DNA of 64,000 nt from CAAGNP01 sp045603545 (GTDB lineage: Bacteria; Bacteroidota; Bacteroidia; Bacteroidales; UBA932): positions 53,142 to 117,141 of the forward strand of contig JAZUMG010000019.1 of the NCBI GenBank assembly GCA_045603545.1, given 5' to 3'. This document shows positions 36,791 through 46,333 of this stretch, piece after piece. The position numbers and the translations under genes were made by a program. A model generated the notes under the pieces. It saw only the letters and a program-made list of their open reading frames with translations, did no database searches and was not told the DNA's origin. Positions within the stretch are counted from its first letter, which is position 1. The number at the start of each line of letters is the position of its first letter.

Positions 36791-38614
36791 TTAAAAGGAC
36801 TGAAGTTCGCACAGGTGCGAATAGAGCCCTTTATGGTTTAACAATTGGTGGTGAGATCCCTGTTCCACGATCTTACCATCCTGCAGAACCACTATCTCGT
36901 CTGCATGCTGTATGGTTGAAAGCCTGTGGGCAATGACCACCGATGTCCTGTTCTGCATCAATTTGGTCAATGCATCCTGCACAAGCCTTTCGCTTTCAGT
37001 ATCGAGTGCAGAGGTAGCCTCATCCAGAATGAGGATAGGCGGATTCTTCAGCACCGCCCTGGCGATGGCCAGTCTCTGCCTTTGTCCACCGGAGAGTTTG
37101 GCCCCCCTGTCACCTATGTTGGTATCATAACCATTCTCCAGACCAAGGATAAATTCCTCTGCATTTGCAATCCTTGCAGCATTCTCCACATCCTCTCTGG
37201 TTACATTTTCCATACCAAAGGTAATATTATTGTACACTGTATCATTGAAAAGTATAGCCTCCTGAGTCACAATCCCCATCAGAGAGATGAGATCCTTCTG
37301 GTTATACTCCCTTATATCCTTGCCATCAATCCTGATGGAGCCGCTTGTCACATCATAAAATCTGGGTATAAGGTCTGCAAGTGTAGACTTTCCTGCCCCG
37401 GAAGGGCCCACAAGTGCCACCATCTTCCCCTTAGGAATCGACAGGTTTATGTTCTTGAGCACAGGCTCGCTTGTATATTGGAAAGAGACATTTTCAAACT
37501 CAATCCCCTCTTCAAAAGAGGTCAAAGGCAATGGATTCTCCCTGTTTTTTATCTCCGATGTCACATCCAGGATGGCAAATATCCTGTTGCCCGACACCAG
37601 CCCCCTCTGCACATTTGCATAGGCATTCGCTATAGCCTTCGAAGGCTCAAGCACCCTCCAGTAGAAAGCAATATAGACCACAAATTCGGGCAAAGTCATC
37701 CCAAGTTCACCCCTCATCTGGAGCCAGCCCCCGAAGAAGAGGACACCCACCGCCACAGATATGCCCAAAAACTCAGATAACGGAGAAGCAAGCTCCTGTC
37801 TGGTAAAAATAGAGCGGCTGATCTCCTTATGCTCCTCATTTGTCTTCTCAAAATTGTCCCTGACATACTTCTGGGCATTGAAAGCCTTGATGATGCGTGC
37901 ACCTGATATCGCCTCCTCAAACTGGCTTATTATCCTCCCGAGAAGAGACTGGGTCTGCACAGCCCCCCTCTTCAGCTTACGTGAGACTCCACCTATCACC
38001 AATGCCGATATAGGGAGTGTCAGCAGTGTCACCAGTGTCAGCTTAGGGGACATATAGAAAAGTCCCGCCATAAAACCCACAATGAGCAACGGCTCCCTGA
38101 ATATGATATGGAAACTCGCAGCCACAGAGTTCTGCACCTCATTGACATCATTTGAGACACTTGAGAGGATATCCCCCTTCCTTTGGTCGTGGAAATACCC
38201 TATGTGGAGCTTGGTAATGACATTGAAGAGGTCCCTTCTGATACCTTTCATAATATGGGTCTTCATATTGACAAGTATCTTCTGCGACCAGAATCTTGTC
38301 AGATTGGAGAGGAAGGATGCTGCTATAAGTATAAAACATACAAACAGCAAACCTGCCAGAACACTCCTGTCACCTATGATTTTCACCAGATAGTATTCAA
38401 ACACCCCATAGAAATAGTCAACAGTCAGAGAGAATTCCGGAAGTGCGGCACTTGTCGCCACAGTATCCGAATCAAAAAGGACAGTAAGAAGTGGATCTAT
38501 GAGGGCATAGTTCACCACTCCGAATATCACAGAGAAGATGGACAGGACAAGATATCCCGGCCAGAACCTCCTGTACGGCTTTGCATAAGCCAATAACCTT
38601 TTGAATGTACCCAT
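36791..38614 (-). CDS. ABC exporter, fused permease and ATPase (MsbA-like)
   Basis: 607 aa half-transporter: six-helix membrane domain (about residues 15-340) and a nucleotide-binding domain with Walker A GPSGAGKST, signature LSGGQRQRLAIARA, Walker B ILILDEATSALD and switch IAHRLST. It resembles lipid-A flippase MsbA and multidrug exporters; substrate unassigned. It is followed by an acyl-CoA synthetase gene and preceded 1 nt away by a DUF4834 gene. Confidence 0.92.
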   Translation of the reverse strand: MGTFKRLLAYAKPYRRFWPGYLVLSIFSVIFGVVNYALIDPLLTVLFDSDTVATSAALPEFSLTVDYFYGVFEYYLVKIIGDRSVLAGLLFVCFILIAASFLSNLTRFWSQKILVNMKTHIMKGIRRDLFNVITKLHIGYFHDQRKGDILSSVSNDVNEVQNSVAASFHIIFREPLLIVGFMAGLFYMSPKLTLVTLLTLPISALVIGGVSRKLKRGAVQTQSLLGRIISQFEEAISGARIIKAFNAQKYVRDNFEKTNEEHKEISRSIFTRQELASPLSEFLGISVAVGVLFFGGWLQMRGELGMTLPEFVVYIAFYWRVLEPSKAIANAYANVQRGLVSGNRIFAILDVTSEIKNRENPLPLTSFEEGIEFENVSFQYTSEPVLKNINLSIPKGKMVALVGPSGAGKSTLADLIPRFYDVTSGSIRIDGKDIREYNQKDLISLMGIVTQEAILFNDTVYNNITFGMENVTREDVENAARIANAEEFILGLENGYDTNIGDRGAKLSGGQRQRLAIARAVLKNPPILILDEATSALDTESERLVQDALTKLMQNRTSVVIAHRLSTIQHADEIVVLQDGKIVEQGSHHQLLNHKGLYSHLCELQSF

Positions 38615-38615
38615 C

Positions 38616-38882
38616 CTACTTATCCTCTTTTACAGTTTCGAAATCCACATACTCACCCATATCCTTCTCCACCACTTTATCCTGACTCTCCGGAGCAGGT
38701 GATGAGACATATACCTCACCCTCCTTCTTGTGGGTCTGATGCTCTCCAGCACTATAACCTTGCTGATACCTATTCTCCTCCCTTTTCTGTGCACGTCTGA
38801 AGACCACTGACAAAAGTATCCTCACCAGTGATGAGACCAAGAATAAAATGGAAAAACAAATCAACAGGAATGTAATGATCAT
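38616..38882 (-). CDS. Small membrane protein, DUF4834-like
   Basis: 88 aa: one N-terminal membrane segment (about residues 2-26) followed by a basic stretch (RRAQKREENR) and a polar, acidic tail. It resembles the Bacteroidetes DUF4834 family, whose function is unknown. It sits between the large unknown gene at 38893 and the ABC exporter with 1-10 nt gaps, so it belongs to the same transcript. Confidence 0.75.
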   Translation of the reverse strand: MIITFLLICFSILFLVSSLVRILLSVVFRRAQKREENRYQQGYSAGEHQTHKKEGEVYVSSPAPESQDKVVEKDMGEYVDFETVKEDK

Positions 38883-38892
38883 AATTTCAGTT

Positions 38893-41142
38893 TTACAGTT
38901 TCTTCATTACCCCGGTCTGCAAATTCAGGACCATATCTCTCCCGTCCACGGCAGTTACCACCACCTCCCTGTCTGATCTCTTCTCGACCTTGGTATCTGA
39001 TGTCAATTTTCTCTTCTTTGTAAAGTCGGCAACAGGGGCACCACCACTGTTGCATATTATTGTCTGGTAACCTGTCCTGACAACCCAATATCTCTCTCCT
39101 CCCATCTCCAGCATCTCAGGCAACGATACTATTTTCTCCGATATTGCCAATGGGTTCCACGAACTGACAGCCTTCCCGCCCAAATCGTACATCCCAAGCG
39201 TATTGTCTGTATGGAGCACCATCAGTGTGTAATTCCTGTTCCCGTCAAAATCGTAAACCTTGGGACCCAGCGCCACCCTCTTTGGAAGCTGCAGCGGGTA
39301 TGACTTGACCCACCTGCCGAGCCTGTCCAGCATACACAATCTGTTGCCTGAGCAGAAAAGCATCTGCAACTTATTGTTCCTGTAGTGGTCCACCTGCTCC
39401 ACAAATCCGCACAATCTCCCCTCAAACGGCACTGTCCATACCCCCCTTTTGTTTTCATCCAGCAGCCTCAACTTGTCATCATCCATCTGCTGCAGATAAT
39501 TCTTCTTTCCGTTGATGAAGTTCTTCACAGGGAACGGTCCCTGGGGAACTTCCAGCACAGTATCATCATACACGGCACTGGAAGATGCCGATATCTCCGC
39601 CACAGGTGGCTGGGGAAGCACCGCCAGATCCTCAAAATACCATTTGACATAAGGGGCAACCCCCTTCCCGTCATTGACCAGTTTGAAAGTCAAGAGGTTG
39701 AAATTGTTTTCCCCCACACCTTTCACCATAGGTCTGCTATACTCCTCCTTGAAATATCTGCCCAATGAATCTGTACATCTGGAGAGATTCACTACCCCCA
39801 GAGCAGAGACCTGATCCTTGCATATGGAAGCTGCAGGGGTCTGGGACAGATACATCTCCAAAGAGAAGAAAAGTTCATTCTCCACCTGGGCAGCCATCTT
39901 CTCCACCATCCTCTTGCTACCGACCACGATCCATTTGTCAATTACCGAAAAGGACTCCTCATTTGTAGGGGTAAACAGACGGCCCAGCAATGTTTGGAGA
40001 TAACCTTTGCAGAGCTTCATCCCCGATGGATCATCCACCTTCATAAGGACAACCCTCTCCCCACCCTTCTCATCAGGAACAGAGGCCACTGCAAGCTCCT
40101 CCACACCCAGATCAAGGAACCATTCTTTTGTTGACACTGTCTCGCCTATCCTCTCGGGAAGGATATTGTTGAGAAATGAGTAATCCTTCATCTTCTTTAC
40201 TGCCTCAAGGTATGAAACATACGACTCCAGATATGCCTCGGGACTATATAGCGGCATTGTGATCACATACTCCGTATTATGGGGCAGAATATCAAAGACA
40301 TCAGTACTGCGGCTCTTCTGCAACGAGAAGATATTGGAGAAATTGCCCACCCCGGCGGTATTCAACAATCTGCCGTCACAATAAAATGCCGACCCCATCG
40401 GATCTATGGTGTAGGAGCTCCAGGATGCAAATGAAGAGAAGAATGTCGCCCTTCCAAGATATCCGTAATTAACCGCTCCGGAGAAGAGCTTTCCTATATT
40501 CTGATGATTTATGTGGAGTATCACCCTTCCACCGGCAGATTTGGCCATACTGCTGTAGAGAGGATTGTCCAGAATGGAGGTTTTGCTCTCCAGATGCCTG
40601 ATAGAAGACTCCACTGTCACATGGGAAGTACTGGCAATAAGATAATTGTTATAGAACGAATAACTTATGCCAGGGATTACTGCCTTGCTGATGGTAACAC
40701 CGCTGTACTTCTTGTTGATAACCCCTGAGCAGAAATCTGCCAACAGATCCTTCAGCTCCTCCCTGTCCTCAGAGTTCTCGACAGAGAGCACAAACAGGAA
40801 TGACACTGTGTTTTTGGCAGAGTAATGAAGCGAAAGGATGGCCCCGTCATCACTCTTCACCTGAGAGCAGAGCTTCACAAACTTGACAAGCTGGCTCTCC
40901 CCATTGACAAAATCTGCAAAACCTGAACCATCTGCACACACCTCCTTAATATCATCAAAAGAGGCAAAATCGTAAACCATCACCGCATCTGCAGGGACAG
41001 CCTTTATCGCGTCCCCTCTCATATCTGCCATCTGTGCATCTTTCTGATCAGAAGAGAAAAAGAGCTTATAGAAACCGAAGCCTATCCCTCCGAGAAGAAA
41101 AACAGCCAGGATGGTGCACGTAATTACGATTTTTCTGTTCAT
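38893..41142 (-). CDS. Large membrane-anchored protein of unknown function
   Basis: 749 aa. One N-terminal membrane segment (about residues 6-28), the rest presumably periplasmic. Residues about 40-480 form a domain with alternating helices and strands and the early motif AVPADAVMVYDFASFDD. The C-terminal ~230 residues have short repeats of the beta-propeller type (a run with GNRLCMLDRLGRWVKSY, then YTLMVLHTDNTLGMYDLGG). I do not recognise the family with confidence and assign no function. It heads the transcript with DUF4834, the ABC exporter, the acyl-CoA synthetase, the deaminase and the protease. Confidence 0.8.
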   Translation of the reverse strand: MNRKIVITCTILAVFLLGGIGFGFYKLFFSSDQKDAQMADMRGDAIKAVPADAVMVYDFASFDDIKEVCADGSGFADFVNGESQLVKFVKLCSQVKSDDGAILSLHYSAKNTVSFLFVLSVENSEDREELKDLLADFCSGVINKKYSGVTISKAVIPGISYSFYNNYLIASTSHVTVESSIRHLESKTSILDNPLYSSMAKSAGGRVILHINHQNIGKLFSGAVNYGYLGRATFFSSFASWSSYTIDPMGSAFYCDGRLLNTAGVGNFSNIFSLQKSRSTDVFDILPHNTEYVITMPLYSPEAYLESYVSYLEAVKKMKDYSFLNNILPERIGETVSTKEWFLDLGVEELAVASVPDEKGGERVVLMKVDDPSGMKLCKGYLQTLLGRLFTPTNEESFSVIDKWIVVGSKRMVEKMAAQVENELFFSLEMYLSQTPAASICKDQVSALGVVNLSRCTDSLGRYFKEEYSRPMVKGVGENNFNLLTFKLVNDGKGVAPYVKWYFEDLAVLPQPPVAEISASSSAVYDDTVLEVPQGPFPVKNFINGKKNYLQQMDDDKLRLLDENKRGVWTVPFEGRLCGFVEQVDHYRNNKLQMLFCSGNRLCMLDRLGRWVKSYPLQLPKRVALGPKVYDFDGNRNYTLMVLHTDNTLGMYDLGGKAVSSWNPLAISEKIVSLPEMLEMGGERYWVVRTGYQTIICNSGGAPVADFTKKRKLTSDTKVEKRSDREVVVTAVDGRDMVLNLQTGVMKKL

Positions 41143-41162
41143 AGTTCACGCAGTTTAACTCA

Positions 41163-41170
41163 CAAAGGTA
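41163..41170 (-). promoter_or_regulatory. Putative -7 element for the 38-41 kb operon
   Basis: TACCTTTG on the minus strand matches TAnnTTTG, 20 nt upstream of the 749-aa gene. Confidence 0.5.
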
Positions 41171-41204
41171 AAAATTTTTATTATTTATATATAAAATATA
41201 TAAA

Positions 41205-41233
41205 GAAAGAGGTGACCATCTATGATCACCTCC
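41205..41233 (-). terminator. Terminator after the FKBP gene
   Basis: Minus strand: AGGTGA pairs with TCACCT around a 10-nt loop, followed by CTTTCTTTA. A copy of the dispersed GTCATGCCCGAC..GTTCGG motif (41260-41280) lies between the gene end and this hairpin. Confidence 0.6.
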
Positions 41234-41288
41234 TGAGCATCGTCCAAGCCGTAACAACCGTCATGCCCGACCTGTTCGGATATCTTCA

Positions 41289-41993
41289 CTATTTCTCCTC
41301 TGCAGGGAAAACTTTAAGAAGTTCCACCTCAAAAATAAGGGTTGAGTTTGCAGGGATATTGCCATAACCGCGTGGGCCATAACCAAGATTTGAAGGGATG
41401 TAAAGCTCAATCTTGCCACCCTCTTTAGCATAGGTAAGACCCTCTGACCAACCCTTGATAACACCAGAAAGTGGGAATTTGGCAGGCTCGCCCCTCTCTA
41501 CAGATGAGTCAAATACTGTACCGTCCAAAAGTTTGCCGGTATAGTGAACCTCCACAGTATCGGCAGCCACAGGTGATACACCTGCACCCTCTTCGATAAC
41601 TTTATACTGAAGACCTGACTCAAGGGTCACAACACCCTCTTTCTCACCATTTTTAGCAAGGAATGACTCACCCTCGACAGCATTCATCTCAGCGATGGCA
41701 TTCATCCTCTTCATCAGGTGTGTCTGGATAACCTGCATGATCTCCTCCTCAGGGATAACCATCTCCCCACCCTTCATCATATCGTTGAGACCTTTTTTCA
41801 TCTCACATTTGTTGAGCTCACCGAAGTCAGAGCTTTTGATCATACCTCCGAAATATGCACCAAGAGCATAACTTACCGAGTCAACTTTAGCGCTGGTGGT
41901 ACCGGGGATACGGTCACCTGCATTGAATTTACAAGAAGAGAACACCAGTGTTCCCATAAGGCACATTGCCACGAATAGTCTAATTGCTTTCAT
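41289..41993 (-). CDS. FKBP-type peptidyl-prolyl isomerase lipoprotein
   Basis: 234 aa. Lipoprotein signal with lipobox LVFSSC (Cys21). An N-terminal helical FkpA-like dimerisation domain (about residues 30-130) precedes the FKBP domain (about 140-230: VEVHYTGKLLDGTVFDSS, GVIKGWSEGL, YIPSNLGYGPRGYGNIPANSTLIFEVELL). It catalyses proline isomerisation and may chaperone proteins in the periplasm or at the membrane surface. It lies 18 nt after nhaA on the same strand. Confidence 0.93.
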   Translation of the reverse strand: MKAIRLFVAMCLMGTLVFSSCKFNAGDRIPGTTSAKVDSVSYALGAYFGGMIKSSDFGELNKCEMKKGLNDMMKGGEMVIPEEEIMQVIQTHLMKRMNAIAEMNAVEGESFLAKNGEKEGVVTLESGLQYKVIEEGAGVSPVAADTVEVHYTGKLLDGTVFDSSVERGEPAKFPLSGVIKGWSEGLTYAKEGGKIELYIPSNLGYGPRGYGNIPANSTLIFEVELLKVFPAEEK

Positions 41994-42011
41994 AATCGTT
42001 TTCTGATATTT

Positions 42012-43382
42012 TTATATTTTTCTTTTCTTCTGTTTTGTACTTGGGACCTTGGAAGTGGTCAGCAGGATAGCCAACAGACCGCAAACTGCCGAAGCAAACG
42101 AGGTCACGAGGATAGCAGCCTTTCCGATGTTAAGATGGACAGGATCTGTAAAGGCCAGATTGTCCACAAATATGGACATTGTAAAGCCTATACCTGCCAC
42201 CATACCCATAGCAAACACCTGTTTCCAAAGGATACCTGCAGGAAGTTCGGCCAGTCTGGTCTTCACTGAGATAAAACTGAACAGGGTGATACCCAGAGGT
42301 TTTCCCAACAAAAGGCCAAAGAACACTCCCGGTACTACTGCCGGCATAGGGGACATTGCAAGAATACTACCATCGAGTGTCACCCCTGCATTTGCGAGTG
42401 CAAAAAGAGGGATGATAAGGAAATGCGAGATAGGATGGAGAGCAGATTCAAACCTATGCATAAGGGGGTTGATGGCATCCACCTCCTCGTTGATATCGTG
42501 GATAACCTCCATCTGTTTGGGATTTGCCAGAACCTCCACTTCACCGTTGCTGTTCTCCTTGAACTTGTCCATAAGATGTTTCACTTTCACGAAGAATCTC
42601 ACCTCATTGATAGTGGTCTTCGATGGGATAGTAATGGCAAGCAGCACACCTGCGATAGTAGCGTGTATTCCTGACCTGAAGACAAAATACCACAATATGA
42701 GACCGAAAATCATATACACATAAGGGGAATTCACCTTCATCTTATTGAACATAAGGAGGATAAGGAACACCACAAGGGACAGCACCATATAAAGGATGCT
42801 CAGTTCGTGGCTCGGATAGAAGAGAGCCAGCACAATTATGGCACCCAAGTCATCCACGATGGCCAACGCCAACAGGAATATTTTCAGTGCAGAGGGGCAC
42901 CTCTTGCCCAGGATGGAAATCACACCCACAGCGAAAGCTATATCTGTCGCCATCGGAATACCCCAACCATTTGCAGTAGGTGTACCGTGATTGAAGATGG
43001 CATAGATGGCAGCGGGAACCAGCATACCGCCCAAAGCCGCGAAAATGGGAAGAGTCGCCTTCTTTACAGAAGAGAGCTCACCGACAAGCATCTCCCTCTT
43101 GATCTCCAGACCCACCACAAAGAAGAAAACCGCCATCAACGCATCGTTGATCCAGTGCAGAACTGACATTTCAAGCTTGAATTCACCCATGGTGAAACCT
43201 GCCTTGACATGCCATATCTCCTGCAAATGGGCCAATGAAGGGACATTTGCCACCACCAAGGCGATGATGGTGCAAATCAGCAACACCAGGCCACCAGAGG
43301 TTTGGCTCTCCAAAAAAGACTGCAGCATACCTCTGACCTTCGAATGTTTTGGAGAGGTGTTCAAATCGATATTTTCTGTCAT
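42012..43382 (-). CDS. nhaA: Na+/H+ antiporter NhaA
   Basis: 456 aa membrane antiporter with about 12 helices. The two essential aspartates are in LALAIVDDLGAIIVLALFY; GIPMATDIAFAVGV and GLEIKREMLVGEL are further family motifs. It exports Na+ or Li+ in exchange for protons and is pH regulated in studied homologues. The C-terminus ends in a basic tail. Confidence 0.95.
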   Translation of the reverse strand: MTENIDLNTSPKHSKVRGMLQSFLESQTSGGLVLLICTIIALVVANVPSLAHLQEIWHVKAGFTMGEFKLEMSVLHWINDALMAVFFFVVGLEIKREMLVGELSSVKKATLPIFAALGGMLVPAAIYAIFNHGTPTANGWGIPMATDIAFAVGVISILGKRCPSALKIFLLALAIVDDLGAIIVLALFYPSHELSILYMVLSLVVFLILLMFNKMKVNSPYVYMIFGLILWYFVFRSGIHATIAGVLLAITIPSKTTINEVRFFVKVKHLMDKFKENSNGEVEVLANPKQMEVIHDINEEVDAINPLMHRFESALHPISHFLIIPLFALANAGVTLDGSILAMSPMPAVVPGVFFGLLLGKPLGITLFSFISVKTRLAELPAGILWKQVFAMGMVAGIGFTMSIFVDNLAFTDPVHLNIGKAAILVTSFASAVCGLLAILLTTSKVPSTKQKKRKI

Positions 43383-43403
43383 AATTCTTACTTGCTTATA
43401 TTT

Positions 43404-44018
43404 CTACAAAGATTGTTTGTTTCTTGATACGGAGCCAAGAGTGCCGCCAGGGTGCACCCTTGCAAAATCCTCGGATGTAAACATCTTCTCCTGCTCGAGA
43501 GCCACAGCCAGAGCATCACCAAGCACGAGATGGACAGTAGTGCTTACAGTAGGGGCAAGATTGCAGAGGCAGGCCTCACTCTTGACAGGAGCATACAGGA
43601 CATAGTCGGCATTGGTAGCCAGATACGAATCAAGATTGGATACCATTGCCACGATTGGGGCACCTATATTCCTTACATAAGGGACCAGGTTCTTGATCTC
43701 TGCTGTATCACCGCTTTTTGATATCACAATCACCACATCATCGCTGCTCACCATACCCAGATCACCGTGCATAGCATCTGCTGCGTGGAGAAACTGGGCC
43801 TTGGTACCGGTAGAGTTCATTGTCGCCACAATCTTGCTGGCTATGATACCGCTTTTTCCTACTCCTGTTATCACCACACGCCCCTTTATACACTTTATGA
43901 GATTCACCACCCGAGAAAAATTTTCATCTATTACAGACGACAGATTTTGTATCGCTTCTGCTTCTTTTGCAATCACTTCCAACGCAATTTCTCCCAGGTT
44001 TCTGCAATTTGTTGCCAT
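43404..44018 (-). CDS. Arabinose-5-phosphate isomerase-like SIS protein without CBS domains
   Basis: KpsF/GutQ-type isomerase, which makes arabinose 5-phosphate for Kdo synthesis. GKSGIIASKIVATMNSTGT, SKSGDTAEI and HPGGTLG are family motifs. The protein stops right after HPGGTLGSVSRNKQSL, so it has the SIS domain only; E. coli KdsD carries two CBS domains beyond that point. I take the ATG at 44018 (MATNCRN) as start because the longer frame would run over a -7 promoter element at 44080-44073. Confidence 0.85.
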   Translation of the reverse strand: MATNCRNLGEIALEVIAKEAEAIQNLSSVIDENFSRVVNLIKCIKGRVVITGVGKSGIIASKIVATMNSTGTKAQFLHAADAMHGDLGMVSSDDVVIVISKSGDTAEIKNLVPYVRNIGAPIVAMVSNLDSYLATNADYVLYAPVKSEACLCNLAPTVSTTVHLVLGDALAVALEQEKMFTSEDFARVHPGGTLGSVSRNKQSL

Positions 44019-44072
44019 ATAAAAAAAATAAATTTTACCGTTTGTTAATTTTTTTTGGTAATTTAGAGGGCA

Positions 44073-44080
44073 CAAAGGTA
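44073..44080 (-). promoter_or_regulatory. Putative -7 element for the SIS isomerase gene
   Basis: TACCTTTG on the minus strand matches TAnnTTTG and lies in the short gap between the divergent isomerase and recQ genes, about 55 nt before the chosen ATG. Confidence 0.45.
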
Positions 44081-44087
44081 ATAAATT

Positions 44088-46301
44088 ATGGAGATAACTT
44101 CAGCTGATTTGCTAAATAAGTTGAAAGAGTTTTTTGGTTTTGACTCTTTTAAAGGTGAACAAGAAGAGATAATTAGGCACCTTATTGGAGGAAACGACAC
44201 ATTTGTACTTATGCCTACCGGAGGTGGAAAATCTCTGTGCTACCAACTCCCCGCCCTGGTAATGGACGGTACAGCCATCGTCATTTCCCCTTTGATCGCC
44301 CTGATGAAGAACCAGGTCGATGCCATCAGAGGATTTGTTGCCAACAAAAACAAAGAGGGGGTCGCACATTTCCTGAACTCCTCACTCAACAAGACCCAAA
44401 TCCAGGAGGTGAAGGAGGATCTCCTTTCCGGTGCCACCAAACTTCTCTATGTTGCACCCGAATCTCTGACAAAAGAGGAGAATATCCAGCTCCTCAAACA
44501 GATAAAAATATCATTCTACGCCATCGACGAGGCCCACTGTATTTCTGAGTGGGGACACGATTTCAGACCTGAATACAGGAAGATAAGGAGCATCGTGGAA
44601 GAGATAGGCGTAGCCCCCATCATAGCCCTTACGGCGACAGCCACCCCCAAGGTGCAGTCCGACATCCAGAAAAACCTCTCCATGTCAGACGCCAAAGTAT
44701 TCAAGGATTCATTCAACAGGAAGAATCTTTATTATGAGATAAGGGACAAGACAAATGTAAAAAGGGAAATAATAAAGTTCATCAAGAACAACAGGGGCAA
44801 ATCGGGTATCATATACTGCCACAGCAGGAAGAAGGTGGAAGATATCGCCGAATTCCTCAATGTCAACGGCATCAAGGCCAGACCATACCACGCAGGTATG
44901 GACGCAGCCACCAGGGCCAAGAACCAGGACGCATTCCTGATGGAGGAGGTGGATGTGATAGTTGCCACCATCGCTTTCGGAATGGGTATCGACAAACCGG
45001 ACGTGAGGTTTGTCATCCACTACGACATCCCCAAATCGCTTGAAGGGTACTACCAGGAGACAGGCAGGGCCGGACGCGACGGAAAAGAGGGGCAATGCAT
45101 AGCATTCTACAGCTACAAGGATATCCAGAAACTCGAAAAGTTCATGCAGGGCAAACCCCTTGCAGAGCAGGAGATCGGAAAGCAGCTCCTTCTGGAGACC
45201 GTATCCTACGCAGAGTCCAACAGGTGCAGGCGCAAAATCATCCTCAACTACTTCGGAGAGGGATATGATGAAGAGAACTGCGGATGCTGCGACAACTGTC
45301 TGCACCCCAAAAAGCTCTTCGACGGCCAGGAGGACCTGATGCTCGTCATCGAGCTCATCAACTCGATGAGGGAGAGGTTCAAGGCAGAACACCTTGCCAA
45401 TATCCTTGGAGGCGTTTCCAACTCCATCATCAAATCATACGAACACCACAATCACGAACTGTTCGGGATAGGGAAAGACAAAGGTCCCCGCTACTGGATG
45501 GCCATCATCCGCCAGGGGCTTATCCTCCACTTCCTGGACAAGGATATAGAGCAATACGGTCTGATCTTCGTCACCCCAAAAGGGGAAGAGTTCTTCCAGG
45601 CACCATACCAGGTTATGATGACAGAAGACAGGGAGTTCACCGATGGTGATGACGAAGATGAGGATGAAGATGTTATTATCGGCAACAACAAACAGGCCGC
45701 CGGTGGTGCCGACCCCGTCCTCTTCGCCATGCTCAAGGATGTGCGCCACTCACTCTCCAAGAGGCTCAAGCTCCCCCCATTCGTCATATTTACAGACCCT
45801 TCACTCGAAGACATGTCACTCCACTACCCCATCACAGTGGACGAACTGAAGAATTGCCAGGGGGTAGGCGAAGGGAAAGCGAAAAAATACGGCAAAGAAT
45901 TCCTCGCCCTCATAGAAAAATATGTCGAGGAGAATGAGATTGACAGACCTACCGATTTCGTGGTTAAATCTGTTGTCAACAAGTCGGCAAACAAAGTATA
46001 CATAATCCAGAACATCGACCGCAAGATACCACTTGACGACATTGCGGATGCCAAGAATATGGAGTTGTCCGAACTCATTGCCGAGCTTGAGGCCATCGTC
46101 AATGCCGGGACCAAGATCAACATCGACTACTATCTCCGCCAGAACATCGACGAAGACAAGATCGATGACATATACGAATACTTCCGCTACGACGCTTCAT
46201 CAGACTCTGTAATCGAGGCGATGAAGGAGCTTGGACGCGACTACTCAGAAGAGGAGGTCCGACTCGTCCGTATCAAGTTCATGTCCGAACTGGCGAACTG
46301 A
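44088..46301 (+). CDS. recQ: ATP-dependent DNA helicase RecQ
   Basis: 737 aa superfamily 2 helicase. Walker A LMPTGGGKSLCYQLPA, DEAH box with CISEWGHDFRPEYRK, QETGRAGRDG (motif VI), then the RQC zinc-binding region (four cysteines in NRCRRKIILNYFGE to CGCCDNC) and a winged helix. An HRDC-like domain (about residues 560-630) and a further C-terminal ~100-residue helical extension follow. RecQ unwinds DNA in recombination and replication-fork repair. Divergent from the isomerase gene. Confidence 0.96.
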   Translation: MEITSADLLNKLKEFFGFDSFKGEQEEIIRHLIGGNDTFVLMPTGGGKSLCYQLPALVMDGTAIVISPLIALMKNQVDAIRGFVANKNKEGVAHFLNSSLNKTQIQEVKEDLLSGATKLLYVAPESLTKEENIQLLKQIKISFYAIDEAHCISEWGHDFRPEYRKIRSIVEEIGVAPIIALTATATPKVQSDIQKNLSMSDAKVFKDSFNRKNLYYEIRDKTNVKREIIKFIKNNRGKSGIIYCHSRKKVEDIAEFLNVNGIKARPYHAGMDAATRAKNQDAFLMEEVDVIVATIAFGMGIDKPDVRFVIHYDIPKSLEGYYQETGRAGRDGKEGQCIAFYSYKDIQKLEKFMQGKPLAEQEIGKQLLLETVSYAESNRCRRKIILNYFGEGYDEENCGCCDNCLHPKKLFDGQEDLMLVIELINSMRERFKAEHLANILGGVSNSIIKSYEHHNHELFGIGKDKGPRYWMAIIRQGLILHFLDKDIEQYGLIFVTPKGEEFFQAPYQVMMTEDREFTDGDDEDEDEDVIIGNNKQAAGGADPVLFAMLKDVRHSLSKRLKLPPFVIFTDPSLEDMSLHYPITVDELKNCQGVGEGKAKKYGKEFLALIEKYVEENEIDRPTDFVVKSVVNKSANKVYIIQNIDRKIPLDDIADAKNMELSELIAELEAIVNAGTKINIDYYLRQNIDEDKIDDIYEYFRYDASSDSVIEAMKELGRDYSEEEVRLVRIKFMSELAN

Positions 46302-46307
46302 CACAGA

Positions 46308-46333
46308 AGATGCCCGACTCAGTTCGGGCATCT
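46308..46333. terminator. Bidirectional terminator between recQ and miaA
   Basis: A 10-bp perfect stem (AGATGCCCGA / TCGGGCATCT) with a 6-nt loop CTCAGT is followed by ATCTTTT on the plus strand. It touches the miaA stop codon. Same palindrome family as those at 15758 and 53157. Confidence 0.75.

Noticed and set aside
43404..44075. Longer start of the SIS isomerase gene at 44075
   Set aside because: It would place the start inside the -7 element and add 19 residues that do not look like the family.
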